Virus record (IMG/VR): IMGVR_UViG_3300044951_001887
Span: 1-64,000 of that record
Direction: 5' to 3' (one strand)
Length of the DNA stretch: 64,000 bases
From: a virus
Numbering within the stretch: the stretch's first letter is position 1; the number at the start of each line of letters is the position of its first letter. Positions 56,760-63,930 of the stretch are shown one piece after another. The translations under genes were made by a program, and so were the position numbers. The notes under the pieces are model-generated. The model was not told the origin of the DNA. It ran no database searches and saw only the letters and a list, made by a program, of their open reading frames with translations.

Positions 56760-57698
56760 ATGACCACGAAAAAATCCCGCAAGACCCCCGCCGCCAACCA
56801 GTTCAACATGCAACTGTCGGTGCCTGAAATCGATCTGAGTGCCGATGACGCAGCGCTTGCAGCGTTCTTGGCAGACGACGGGTTTGACGATCTTGGCGAA
56901 GAACTCGCAGCGCCGCCTGAGTCGATCGAAATTGACATCGATGATGAAGCGTCCATCGAAGCTGCTATCGCCGAACTCGATGCCCCCTCAATTTACGATG
57001 ACCAGCCGGCGCCCGAAGCGATCAGCGCAGCCGATGCGCCTTTGACCGAACCTGACGCCATCGACAAGAAAGCGAAAGCGCCGAAGAAAGCGAAAGCGCC
57101 GAAAGCTGCGAAAGAACCCAAAGCGCCGAAGGTTGCGAAAGAACCGAAAGAACCCAAAGCGCCGAAAGAACCCGCTGCGCCTCGCGTGACTTACGTCGGC
57201 AATGACCCGAGCGTCGTTCTTGCCAACCGTCTCGGTGCTGACATGGGTGAAATGCTGCTCTTGGAAGCGAGTGACATCGAACTCGACGCCGAAGCGATCA
57301 CCGCCAAGCAGACTGAACTCATGGCGCTGATGGACGTTCGCCCCAAAGCTGATCGCGGTACTGACCCGAGCGATGGCCCGACAACGCAGAAGAAAGTGGC
57401 AGAAAAAATTGTCATGCTCTTTGGTTGGATGCGAAAGGGTGGTTCGCTCAATGAGGTCATGCGCCGAACCTTCTCGGTTTTGGCCCGCGACGGGTTCATC
57501 ACTTCTGGCACGAAGGGCAACCTCCATGCTGAGCTTCTCGCCAAGCCGTACAGCGATGGCACTTGTCGCGCCCAAGCAGGGCAGATGTACGAAATGCTGC
57601 CGATGCTGAAAATTGCCACGCTCAGCGAAAAGGGCAAGTTCGTCGCCAATCCCGAAAGTCTGATTCTGATGAAGGTCAAGGCAGAACTCGGTCTGTAA
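56760..57698 (+). CDS. Acidic protein with Lys/Ala/Pro repeat linker, 312 aa
   Basis: 312 residues from ATG at 56760 (GAAAGGAAATGCC before it). Residues 15-105 are very acidic; about 100-140 is a KAPK/KEPK repeat like histone H1 tails; the C-terminal 150 residues are a folded helical domain (KIVMLFGWMRKGGSL, YEMLPMLKIATLSEKG). The sharp change from acidic to basic may bind DNA or the nucleoid. No family recognised. Confidence 0.5.
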   Translation: MTTKKSRKTPAANQFNMQLSVPEIDLSADDAALAAFLADDGFDDLGEELAAPPESIEIDIDDEASIEAAIAELDAPSIYDDQPAPEAISAADAPLTEPDAIDKKAKAPKKAKAPKAAKEPKAPKVAKEPKEPKAPKEPAAPRVTYVGNDPSVVLANRLGADMGEMLLLEASDIELDAEAITAKQTELMALMDVRPKADRGTDPSDGPTTQKKVAEKIVMLFGWMRKGGSLNEVMRRTFSVLARDGFITSGTKGNLHAELLAKPYSDGTCRAQAGQMYEMLPMLKIATLSEKGKFVANPESLILMKVKAELGL

Positions 57699-57773
57699 CC
57701 CAAGATGGGCGAAAGCCCATCCAAACGTGAGCTTATCAAGGTCGGCTCACTTTTGGATCAACCTGGAGATAAT

Positions 57774-58103
57774 ATGAATTTGAGCAAATTGGCTTTGTTG
57801 TCTACTGATGCGCTGACCGTCATGCAATCGGCAATCAAAGACATTCTGGCGTCTCGCTTGGACACGACGCTGCGAATCGGTCGAATTGGCAGGTTCCCGT
57901 ATGACGGCACACATCGGACGATCATGATCGAAAGAATTAATGGCAAAACGGTTTCAGGTCGCGAGATTGGAACGTCAGTCAAACCCGGTTCGAAATGGCG
58001 GGTATCGAAAAGCGTTGTCGAAATCGTCGGTGAGGAACGCAAGGTTCCCCTTCCGACTAAACCGCTGGCTGAGCATAAACCGGCTCAAGGTGGCGACTGG
58101 TAA
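57774..58103 (+). CDS. Protein of unknown function ending in GGDW, 109 aa
   Basis: 109 residues from ATG at 57774 (CTGGAGATAAT before it). Middle is beta-rich and basic (LRIGRIGRFPYDGTHRTIMI). Ends HKPAQGGDW, one of the G-x-W group. Followed by a strong terminator. Confidence 0.5.
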   Translation: MNLSKLALLSTDALTVMQSAIKDILASRLDTTLRIGRIGRFPYDGTHRTIMIERINGKTVSGREIGTSVKPGSKWRVSKSVVEIVGEERKVPLPTKPLAEHKPAQGGDW

Positions 58104-58134
58104 AAGAACTCGTAGTGGGGTGATGTTGGTCTTT

Positions 58135-58156
58135 GGGAGCTTCGGCTCCCTTTTTT
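58135..58156 (+). terminator. Strong Rho-independent terminator
   Basis: GGGAGC-TTCG-GCTCCC followed by TTTTTT: a UUCG tetraloop hairpin, textbook form. Confidence 0.95.
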
Positions 58157-58381
58157 GATTATTCGACAAAGCCAAGGCATTCGCGAATATCGAACGCCAA
58201 AGGTTCGGGTTTCGACCAGTTCGGTAAATTGAAACCATCGAAGCCCGTCTGCCTGCGACTACGATGCGCTACAGTCTATTAAATCGGTGCGGGTAAGGGT
58301 AAGGGCAGGGTAATAACGCGGAGCGCTTAAATCGCGTTATAGAGCTTCGGTTGGCAAGATTACGGACGCCTGTGAACTACC
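58157..58381 (+). other. Gene-free stretch
   Basis: No convincing gene. Notable are GGTAAGGGTAAGGG repeats near 58292 and AACGCG-GAGCGCTTAAAT-CGCGTT. It leads to the CC-box at 58389. Confidence 0.4.
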
Positions 58382-58388
58382 GACTCAA

Positions 58389-58410
58389 GCCTACAACCGG
58401 TGGTCAAAAT
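58389..58410 (+). promoter_or_regulatory. CC-box promoter before radC
   Basis: GCCT, 12 bases, TCAAAAT end; GACTCAA lies immediately before it, as at 61154. Confidence 0.5.
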
Positions 58411-58440
58411 TCATCTGTCGAAACGAACACGGAGAATCAG

Positions 58441-58935
58441 ATGAAAAACCCGAAAGTGGAAAGCGAGACTTTGGTGGAATACAAAGTCGATTTGAATGGC
58501 GAAGATCAGATCATCGCGAAAGCGTTGGAAATTCTGCATCGTCGAATGACGAAGTTTGGCGATTCGATGAGTTCGCCAACGGTTGTTCGCAATTACCTGT
58601 CGCTGAAACTGGCCGAATTGGAACATGAAGTGTTCGCCTGTATTTTCTTGAATTCGCAGAATCAGGTGATCGCCTACGAAGAAATGTTTCGCGGCACACT
58701 GACACAGGCTTCAGTCTATCCACGCGAGGTTGTCAAGCGGGCGTTGGCCCTGAATGCTTGCGGCGCGATTCTCGCCCACAATCACCCGTCAGGCGTCAAC
58801 GAACCCAGTCAAGCCGACCGTTGGCTGACCGATCAACTGAAAGCGGCGTTGGGGTTGGTGGACGTGAAGGTTTTGGACCACATCATCATCGCGGGCGCCA
58901 CCAGCTTGTCTTTTGCTGAAAGAGGCTGGGTTTAA
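58441..58935 (+). CDS. radC: RadC-like JAB/MPN protein
   Basis: 164 residues from ATG at 58441 (CACGGAGAATCAG before it). [16 protein letters not shown] is the JAMM signature (H-x-H-x7-S-x2-D) and [11 protein letters not shown] follows; E in HEVFACIFL is the first acidic ligand. The typical RadC C-terminal domain, lacking the N-terminal HhH part. Common on phages and islands; may bind or protect DNA. Confidence 0.85.
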   Translation: MKNPKVESETLVEYKVDLNGEDQIIAKALEILHRRMTKFGDSMSSPTVVRNYLSLKLAELEHEVFACIFLNSQNQVIAYEEMFRGTLTQASVYPREVVKRALALNACGAILAHNHPSGVNEPSQADRWLTDQLKAALGLVDVKVLDHIIIAGATSLSFAERGWV

Positions 58936-58940
58936 GGATA

Positions 58941-58983
58941 AGTCACCGGTGACGGTCACAAGCCTGTGACTGTCGCTCACAAT
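58941..58983 (+). promoter_or_regulatory. Dyad plus CC-box promoter
   Basis: agtca-ccgg-tgacg (58941-58954), one mismatch, abutting GTCACAAGCCT; the CC-box ends in CACAAT at 58983. Confidence 0.55.
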
Positions 58984-59020
58984 ATGTTTTCGCTGTTAAA
59001 CCTCAAGGAGAAACAAAACC

Positions 59021-59560
59021 ATGTTGAAAAAACTCGCAATCGCCATCGCTTCTGCATTTGGCTTGACTCTGGTCAACAAGACTCAAGCGAAGGTCGCAAA
59101 GGTCCAAATTGCAAAGGTTGCCGAAGCGCGCGCGATCAAAATCCTGAAGCATCCAAAGCTTGCCGAAGGGCGCATCAAGCGTGAAGCATGGAGGGATAGA
59201 GGCTACGTCTATGGCCCTGAAGCGGGCGAACACATGACGGTGCGCCAATTCTTGAATCATGCAATCGGTAGACCGCTCATTGCGGCCAACCCGAAGACGG
59301 TTAATCAACTCAAAGCCAACAACGCCGGCGTGACTTTGGCGACGTGCGCTCGGCGCTTTTCTCATCGCAATGGCGTGAAAGTCAATAGTGTCAACCCTCA
59401 TTTCCGAAGCACTTTTTCTCACGTTCGGACGTACCACCCCAGCGCTTTGCGTGAGGCGTTCGAGTTCATTTACACCGGCAAGCTGACTGCTGCTGAAATT
59501 CGCGAGGCGGTTCGCTTTGACGCATCCAAGCTGACCATCGTCCCGAAATTGGCGGCGTAA
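59021..59560 (+). CDS. Protein of unknown function, 179 aa
   Basis: 179 residues with CAAGGAGAAAC before the ATG. Hydrophobic N-terminus (LAIAIASAFGLTLV) may be a signal or anchor. The rest is basic (RIKREAWRDRGYVYG, CARRFSHRNGVK). No family recognised. Confidence 0.5.
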   Translation: MLKKLAIAIASAFGLTLVNKTQAKVAKVQIAKVAEARAIKILKHPKLAEGRIKREAWRDRGYVYGPEAGEHMTVRQFLNHAIGRPLIAANPKTVNQLKANNAGVTLATCARRFSHRNGVKVNSVNPHFRSTFSHVRTYHPSALREAFEFIYTGKLTAAEIREAVRFDASKLTIVPKLAA

Positions 59561-59565
59561 AGATA

Positions 59566-59632
59566 AGTCACAAGTGACGGTCACAAGCCTACAGGTGATC
59601 GTCACAATGAAATCTCTGAAACGAAACGAAGG
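59566..59632 (+). promoter_or_regulatory. Dyad, CC-box and conserved leader
   Basis: agtca-caag-tgacg (59566-59579); CC-box GCCT to CACAAT (59587-59608); leader ATGAAATCTCTGAAACG from 59607. The leader ATG opens a 14-codon frame that ends over the true start at 59641. Confidence 0.6.
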
Positions 59633-59640
59633 GAACCAAA

Positions 59641-60072
59641 ATGTGGACTAAGGACAGCATTCAGAATCTTCTGTCTTCCAGCGACAAAGCGGTCGCTCGG
59701 GCGGTTGTTGCCATCTACGCAAGACAGACCAACGACGAACAGGCAACCGAATCGACGCGACACACGAACGGCGCTGGCTTCAATCACGCCGATGCTCAGC
59801 GTGGCAGCTACTACGCCACCTATGTTCAGCGTACCGGTCGCCTCACCGGGCGCCATCTCGAACTCGCCCGCAAGATGGTTGGCAAGTATTGGCGACAACT
59901 CGCTGAAATCGCGAACGAGAAGGCGGCGCCAGCCGTAGAGCCTGACGCGGGCAACATCGAAGAGGCGATGCTGGCCGATGCCGAAATGAACGCGATCATT
60001 CAGATGGCTGAAATCGAAGAAGAGCGTCAACGTCAAGCCTACAAGCTCGCCCGCGATGGCGTTAATTGGTAA
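59641..60072 (+). CDS. Protein of unknown function ending in GVNW, 143 aa
   Basis: 143 residues. HTNGAGFNHADAQRGSYYAT and GRLTGRHLELARKMVGKYWRQL form a module known from many phage and plasmid proteins (N-G-x-G-F-N-x2-D, then G-R-L-T-x2-Q/H-x3-A-R-K-x3-K-Y), often fused to helicases. The C-terminus is a charged helix ending DGVNW. Confidence 0.55.
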   Translation: MWTKDSIQNLLSSSDKAVARAVVAIYARQTNDEQATESTRHTNGAGFNHADAQRGSYYATYVQRTGRLTGRHLELARKMVGKYWRQLAEIANEKAAPAVEPDAGNIEEAMLADAEMNAIIQMAEIEEERQRQAYKLARDGVNW

Positions 60073-60083
60073 GTGTAAGGATA

Positions 60084-60150
60084 AGTCAGACGTGACTATA
60101 GTCCAGCCTATGTCTGACGGTCACAATGAAGTCTCTGAAACGAAACGAGG
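60084..60150 (+). promoter_or_regulatory. Perfect dyad, TATAGT, CC-box and conserved leader
   Basis: agtca-gacg-tgact (60084-60097) joined to TATAGT; then a CC-box (60106-60127) ending CACAAT, and the leader ATGAAGTCTCTGAAACG from 60126. Two promoter types in tandem. Confidence 0.65.
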
Positions 60151-60156
60151 TGGCAA

Positions 60157-60522
60157 ATGAACACGCAAAAGATGTCGAACCTGACGCCGGAAGAGGAATT
60201 CAGTCTCTTCGGACAGCTCAGTCGAGCCAATACGGAAATGCTGCTCGACTCATACGCGACGGTAGGCGAGGGTGGCGTCGACGATGTGCCGGCTCATATT
60301 CATGAGGCATTGGCGCAGTACCCCGCAGAGGATTTCCTGGCCGATGTGGTTCAGCGAATTCATGAAGTGGCGAAAAGGGTGCGTGGCGACAATCGCGCGA
60401 CTTTGATTGGAATTGCCGAAGCGCTTGATGATATTTCCATGACGACGATGAATGCCGTTGGATATGGACAAAGCGAACTTCATGTTGCGTTAAACAAGAT
60501 TGAGCCGACTTTGGCAAAGTAA
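60157..60522 (+). CDS. Protein of unknown function, 121 aa
   Basis: 121 residues, mostly helical and acidic. The leader ATG at 60126 is out of frame with this gene, and ACGAGG provides the ribosome site for 60157. No motif recognised. Confidence 0.5.
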   Translation: MNTQKMSNLTPEEEFSLFGQLSRANTEMLLDSYATVGEGGVDDVPAHIHEALAQYPAEDFLADVVQRIHEVAKRVRGDNRATLIGIAEALDDISMTTMNAVGYGQSELHVALNKIEPTLAK

Positions 60523-60538
60523 TGTTTGCATTATGCGA

Positions 60539-60560
60539 TCCTATAAACGACGGTCAAAAT
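60539..60560 (+). promoter_or_regulatory. CC-box promoter
   Basis: TCCT, 12 bases, CAAAAT; the middle CTATAAACG is shared with the boxes at 61161 and 62745. Confidence 0.45.
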
Positions 60561-60593
60561 ACCTTATCGAAACCAGAAAACGAAAGGATTGAA

Positions 60594-60782
60594 ATGTTCA
60601 AAATACTCAGACGTTATTACGCCAATGGCCGCAAACGCACTGTTAAAACCAATGTGACTTTCGCACAGGCGCAGGCGCATTGTCAAAGCTCCGAATCCGC
60701 TTCTTATACCTGCAATTCGGCAGCGGCCAAGCGCATCACAAAAACGCATGGCGTTTGGTCTGACTATTACGAAAGGATGTAA
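60594..60782 (+). CDS. Small basic protein, 62 aa
   Basis: 62 residues from ATG at 60594 (GAAAGGATTGA before it). ILRRYYANGRKRTVKTNVTFAQAQAHCQ, ending SDYYERM. Basic, one domain; I recognise the pattern from small phage or plasmid proteins of unknown role. Confidence 0.5.
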   Translation: MFKILRRYYANGRKRTVKTNVTFAQAQAHCQSSESASYTCNSAAAKRITKTHGVWSDYYERM

Positions 60783-60784
60783 TC

Positions 60785-60964
60785 ATGGAATTCAAGCTCA
60801 ATTTTTCAACCAACAATGCCGCCTTTGATGAAAACGTAAATGGCGAAATTAGCCGCATTCTGCGCGAAATCGCCGATCGAATCGAAAATGGCGAAAGTTT
60901 CGACAAGTGTCGGAACATTTTCGAGGCTAATGGCAATATCGTTGGCGTTTTCTCGCTCAAATGA
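60785..60964 (+). CDS. Small conserved-type protein, 59 aa
   Basis: 59 residues. FKLNFSTNNAAFDEN, EISRILREIADRIENGE, ANGNIVGVFSLK: this N-A-A-F / I-L-R-x-I-A / N-G-N-x-V-G pattern recurs in small phage proteins. Overlaps the next start by four bases. Confidence 0.6.
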   Translation: MEFKLNFSTNNAAFDENVNGEISRILREIADRIENGESFDKCRNIFEANGNIVGVFSLK

Positions 60965-61149
60965 AAGGACGTAATGTGCGTGAACAGCGACCGGTATATG
61001 TAACCCTATCCTGTAATCATGAATTGATGCCTGAAAGCAAGGTCGAAATTCTCGACATTGAAGAGGATATTCTTGGACAGGATCTTCTGACATTTAAATG
61101 CCCCGAATGTGGCGAAGCTCATAAGGCATATCGAATCGCGCCAAGGTAA
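60961..61149 (+). CDS. Small zinc-binding-like protein, 62 aa
   Basis: 62 residues. VTLSCNHELMP and TFKCPECGEAH could make a C-x-H / C-x2-C zinc ribbon. ATGA overlap with the gene before. Confidence 0.5.
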   Translation: MKGRNVREQRPVYVTLSCNHELMPESKVEILDIEEDILGQDLLTFKCPECGEAHKAYRIAPR

Positions 61150-61153
61150 TTCA

Positions 61154-61205
61154 GACTCAAGCCTATAAACGGCATTCATAATGAAGTCTCTGAAACGAAA
61201 CGAGG
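61154..61205 (+). promoter_or_regulatory. CC-box promoter with conserved leader
   Basis: GACTCAA-GCCT, 12 bases, CATAAT (box 61161-61182), leader ATGAAGTCTCTGAAACG from 61181. The leader ATG is in frame with the gene at 61214 (would add MKSLKRNEVNE). Confidence 0.6.
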
Positions 61206-61213
61206 TAAATGAA

Positions 61214-61468
61214 ATGGCGAATACGATCAAAGTTGCTCGCAATGGCGAGAAGCATGTCGAATTGCTCCGCCTGGCATTTAATGCAGTCTGTAACCCGAAC
61301 GATTGGAAGGCGCCCGTTGATGCGATCGTGCCTTTTGAAGCTGCGTCAATGTATTACGACGCCATTGTTTTCGTCACCGGTACGACGCCTAAGTCTGAAC
61401 GCACTGTGGATGGCAACATGAGACTGATGGCTATCGGTTATCGCGCTGGCCCTTGTGGGGATCACTGA
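61214..61468 (+). CDS. Protein of unknown function, 84 aa
   Basis: 84 residues from ATG at 61214, with GAGG 7 bases upstream. AFNAVCNPNDWKAPVDA, AIVFVTGTTP. An alpha/beta look without known motif. Its stop overlaps the next start (TGATG). Confidence 0.5.
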   Translation: MANTIKVARNGEKHVELLRLAFNAVCNPNDWKAPVDAIVPFEAASMYYDAIVFVTGTTPKSERTVDGNMRLMAIGYRAGPCGDH

Positions 61469-61617
61469 TGTCATTCCAAAGAATGTGCGCGCTCTTGGCG
61501 GCAAAGAACTGTTACGAGAGCGGGCAAAGCGTCAGACAAATTGCCGATAGCGCCAAGAAATCACCTACCACCATTCGACGCTGGCTGAAGCAGGCCGGCG
61601 CCAGGAGACAAGCATGA
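61468..61617 (+). CDS. Small helix-turn-helix protein, 49 aa
   Basis: 49 residues. SVRQIADSAKKSPTTIRRWLKQAG is a compact helix-turn-helix like that of resolvases and transposase N-termini. Overlaps on both sides. May regulate the small-gene cluster. Confidence 0.6.
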   Translation: MSFQRMCALLAAKNCYESGQSVRQIADSAKKSPTTIRRWLKQAGARRQA

Positions 61618-61913
61618 AAAGACCTTCACTTCCAAAAGCTTATGATCGATTTGGATCAAGCATGGGTCGCGACGATGGCGTTTACGAACCCGATGCCGCC
61701 ATTCAGTTCAACCTTTACAGATTGGAAATCAAGCAAGGTTATGACGCCGGCGGCGCGTACTGGGGCGATGGCAGTTACAAGACCGGCGTGATGTACCGCG
61801 CCTACGGCGACGGCCCCGAATGGCGCAACGAAATGTTCGTTCGGGCCACTTCAAGGGAAGAGGCGAAAAAGCAGGTTTTGGCGAAATTCAAAAACGCGAC
61901 ATTTTACCGCTGA
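61614..61913 (+). CDS. Protein of unknown function, 99 aa
   Basis: 99 residues with CAGGAGAC before the ATG and ATGA overlap. Beta-rich, Gly/Tyr-rich (YDAGGAYWGDGSYKTGVMYRA), then a helix (SREEAKKQVLAKF). Not recognised. Confidence 0.5.
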   Translation: MKRPSLPKAYDRFGSSMGRDDGVYEPDAAIQFNLYRLEIKQGYDAGGAYWGDGSYKTGVMYRAYGDGPEWRNEMFVRATSREEAKKQVLAKFKNATFYR

Positions 61914-61916
61914 CGC

Positions 61917-61961
61917 GCCTAAGTCAGTAGTGAATAATGAAGTCTCTGAAACGAAGCGAGG
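61917..61961 (+). promoter_or_regulatory. Fused dyad/CC-box with conserved leader
   Basis: GCCTAAGTCAGTAGTGAATAAT: here the dyad (agtca-gtag-tgaat, 61922-61935) lies inside the CC-box (61917-61938). Leader from 61937, in frame with the gene at 61970. Confidence 0.6.
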
Positions 61962-61969
61962 TAAACGAA

Positions 61970-62308
61970 ATGGCAAAGACCCCAAAAAGCGTAGTTGCAC
62001 TGATGGCGAATCAGCAAGCGCTGATGGATCACATCACTGAAGTTCTGCGCGTCAAGCGCGAAACGCCGATCGAGTATCAAGCCAGTCACGTTCGCGACAA
62101 GTCGGAAGAGTATTACATCGGCTTGGCTGACGGGACGAACTCAATGTTGGAAAACGCGCTGCACCAACACAAATGCTACGCGGGCTTTTCCTACATGGGC
62201 GCGACGAAGAAGAACTGGGATGGATCTTCGCACTGTCAATCGACCGGGCCTGGCAAGCCTGACTACGCTGAGTGGCGCCGTCTTTACTACACGAACGGGG
62301 TGGCGTGA
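61970..62308 (+). CDS. Protein of unknown function, 112 aa
   Basis: 112 residues from ATG at 61970 (GAGG 7 bases upstream). Helical start (VALMANQQALMDHITEVL), then EYYIGLADGTNSMLENAL. C-terminal SSHCQSTG and two W. Overlaps the next gene (TGATG). Confidence 0.5.
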   Translation: MAKTPKSVVALMANQQALMDHITEVLRVKRETPIEYQASHVRDKSEEYYIGLADGTNSMLENALHQHKCYAGFSYMGATKKNWDGSSHCQSTGPGKPDYAEWRRLYYTNGVA

Positions 62309-62541
62309 TGTCTGACAAGATACTCAAGATAGGCGACACCGTCGTATGGCGGGCGATGTTCGGAACCGCTTTGCCGCTTCACGCCAAGATCAAAGGAATC
62401 ACGCTTTGCGAATCGGAGCGCATGAAGTCGGGCATCGAAGTAGGCGAGGCATTTTGGAAAGAAAAGAATCGTCTTTGTGTCGGCTTGACCAATGGCAGTT
62501 GGGCCTACGGTTATCAAATATCACCCATAAGTGAGGCATAA
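62308..62541 (+). CDS. Protein of unknown function, 77 aa
   Basis: 77 residues. ILKIGDTVVWRAMFGTALPLHAKIKGI is the kind of small beta-barrel (SH3/KOW-like) often seen in phage proteins. Stop is adjacent to the next ATG. Confidence 0.5.
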   Translation: MSDKILKIGDTVVWRAMFGTALPLHAKIKGITLCESERMKSGIEVGEAFWKEKNRLCVGLTNGSWAYGYQISPISEA

Positions 62542-62724
62542 ATGAAAAGTCAAAAGCAGATTTACTACAGTGAGGCCCGCAAGTTGTCTGAAACGAACGA
62601 CTCATTTCTAGAATTGGCTAAAGACATGACGCGGGAAGAGTTGGCTCGAAACATCGAGCGTAGGCCCAGTCTTTGGGGGCGCTTCGCGAATTGGCTGAAC
62701 GTCTTACCTAGCGCAATAGGCTAA
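62542..62724 (+). CDS. Small protein of unknown function, 60 aa
   Basis: 60 residues starting on the base after the previous stop (TAAATG). Charged helix then WGRFANWLNVLPSAIG. The stop TAA overlaps the 62724 dyad. Confidence 0.5.
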   Translation: MKSQKQIYYSEARKLSETNDSFLELAKDMTREELARNIERRPSLWGRFANWLNVLPSAIG

Positions 62725-62793
62725 GTCACAAGTGACGGTCACAAGCCTATAAACGGCATTCATAATGAAGTCTCTGAAACGAAACGAAGCGAG
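62724..62793 (+). promoter_or_regulatory. Dyad, CC-box and conserved leader
   Basis: agtca-caag-tgacg (62724-62737), one mismatch; CC-box 62745-62766 ending CATAAT; leader from 62765, in frame with the gene at 62801. Confidence 0.6.
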
Positions 62794-62800
62794 AAATCAA

Positions 62801-63115
62801 ATGTACGCCAAAGCAGCGCAAGACCTGATCGACGCCATGAGCCGTATCGGTTTGGAAGTTGATGTCGCGATTTGTTGCGATACGCGCTATCGCCAAGATT
62901 CCGATGGCTTGCAGATCGCAGGCACGATCGCGGGAACGGACGGCTTCAGCATCAGCGTTTGCGAGTATTGGGCGCATCCTGGCATACCCTGCTACTTCGT
63001 CAATTGGAGCCGCAACGGTTCTTTTGAATACAACATGGGCACGCCTTTCATCGAAAAGGCGCTGTTCGACATCGGCGGGGTGGTGCATTTCGCATACTCT
63101 TGCAAGAAGTCCTAA
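62801..63115 (+). CDS. Protein of unknown function, 104 aa
   Basis: 104 residues from ATG at 62801; an in-frame leader ATG at 62765 would add 12 residues. VDVAICCDTRYRQDSDGLQIAG and SISVCEYWAHPG. Alpha/beta pattern, not recognised. Its stop is part of the 63115 dyad. Confidence 0.5.
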   Translation: MYAKAAQDLIDAMSRIGLEVDVAICCDTRYRQDSDGLQIAGTIAGTDGFSISVCEYWAHPGIPCYFVNWSRNGSFEYNMGTPFIEKALFDIGGVVHFAYSCKKS

Positions 63116-63179
63116 GTCAGTAGTGACGGGCCAATAATCCGTCATTACAATGAAGTCTCTGAAACGAAGCAAAGCGAGG
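63115..63179 (+). promoter_or_regulatory. Dyad over a -35, CC-box and conserved leader
   Basis: agtca-gtag-tgacg (63115-63128); the -35 position (63123-63128, GTGACG) is its right half; CC-box 63130-63151 ends TACAAT; leader from 63150, out of frame with the gene at 63185. Confidence 0.6.
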
Positions 63180-63184
63180 CAAAA

Positions 63185-63442
63185 ATGAACCATCTTGGAA
63201 TCGATGTCGAAACAAAGGACAAGTTCAAGGTCATCGCGCGGTTGTCCAAGCTGAAGACAACCCGAGCCGTCACTGATGGCGGGATGTATCACGAAGACCT
63301 GAGCTACAGCCAAATTCAGATCGACACCGATTGGACTGAGGCTGAGCTGGAAGATTGGCTCTATCGGACGAAGGGTATTGAGTACGTCGGCACATTCGTT
63401 CGCGACGCCTGCAAAACGGAAAACAGCCTAAGTCACAACTGA
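63185..63442 (+). CDS. Protein of unknown function, 85 aa
   Basis: 85 residues with GCGAGGCAAAA before the ATG. Mixed alpha/beta (YSQIQIDTDWTEAELEDWLY). The stop codon lies in the right half of the 63431 dyad. Confidence 0.5.
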   Translation: MNHLGIDVETKDKFKVIARLSKLKTTRAVTDGGMYHEDLSYSQIQIDTDWTEAELEDWLYRTKGIEYVGTFVRDACKTENSLSHN

Positions 63443-63490
63443 CTAGCCAACAAAGGGACTTCATAATGAAGTCTCTGAAACGAACCGAGG
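63431..63490 (+). promoter_or_regulatory. Perfect dyad over a -35, CC-box and conserved leader
   Basis: agtca-caac-tgact (63431-63444); CTGACT at 63439-63444 is the -35 position; CC-box 63446-63467 ends CATAAT; leader from 63466, out of frame with the gene at 63498. Confidence 0.65.
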
Positions 63491-63497
63491 TAACAAA

Positions 63498-63650
63498 ATG
63501 CCGAACTACACCGACCTGTCCACTGACTTTCTCGACGCGATGTTGGATGCGCGAGACGACTTCATGCCTTCTTTCGCCGAACTCCCGCTTCACACCCAAG
63601 AGCGCAAAGACATGCGCAAAGACTTTTATGGATCTTTCCTCGCAGTATGA
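63498..63650 (+). CDS. Small protein of unknown function, 50 aa
   Basis: 50 residues beginning MPNYTDLSTDFLDAMLDARDD, with CGAGGTAACAAA before the ATG. Acidic helix then a basic part (RKDMRKDFYGSF). A frame from the leader ATG (63466) runs 65 codons through this gene in another phase and is judged not real. Confidence 0.55.
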   Translation: MPNYTDLSTDFLDAMLDARDDFMPSFAELPLHTQERKDMRKDFYGSFLAV

Positions 63651-63895
63651 AACCCATTCCTGAACACATCACACCGATCAAAGTCGACGGCGCCAAACTG
63701 GTTGTTTGGCACACGCAGCTCGACGTTGCAGGCTACGAATCCCCAACCGGCGACATTCTCGCAATCAAGGGTCAGGCGGTATCTGATGAACTGCGCGACA
63801 TCGTACCGATAGGCACGCAGATTTCATCGCTTGCAAGATACGACCTGACTGAAGCCAAACTCATCGTCAAGCGCCGATACAACATCGACCTTTAA
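63647..63895 (+). CDS. Protein of unknown function, 82 aa
   Basis: 82 residues, ATGA overlap with the gene before. Beta-rich start (KVDGAKLVVWHTQLDVAGY) and a helical end. Followed by a terminator; last gene of this arm. Confidence 0.5.
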   Translation: MKPIPEHITPIKVDGAKLVVWHTQLDVAGYESPTGDILAIKGQAVSDELRDIVPIGTQISSLARYDLTEAKLIVKRRYNIDL

Positions 63896-63903
63896 AACGA
63901 TTG

Positions 63904-63930
63904 GAGGCACTAAACAAGTGCCTCAATTTT
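63904..63930 (+). terminator. Rho-independent terminator at the right end
   Basis: GAGGCACT-AAACA-AGTGCCTC followed by AATTTT, 8 perfect pairs, 8 bases after the last stop. After it, to the window end, I see no gene, only CCCTTTG-ATTC-CAAAGGG. Confidence 0.85.

Noticed and set aside
63466-63663. 65-codon frame starting MKSLKR
   Set aside because: It begins in the conserved leader but is out of phase with the better 50-aa gene at 63498, which has a ribosome site and coupling to the last gene.
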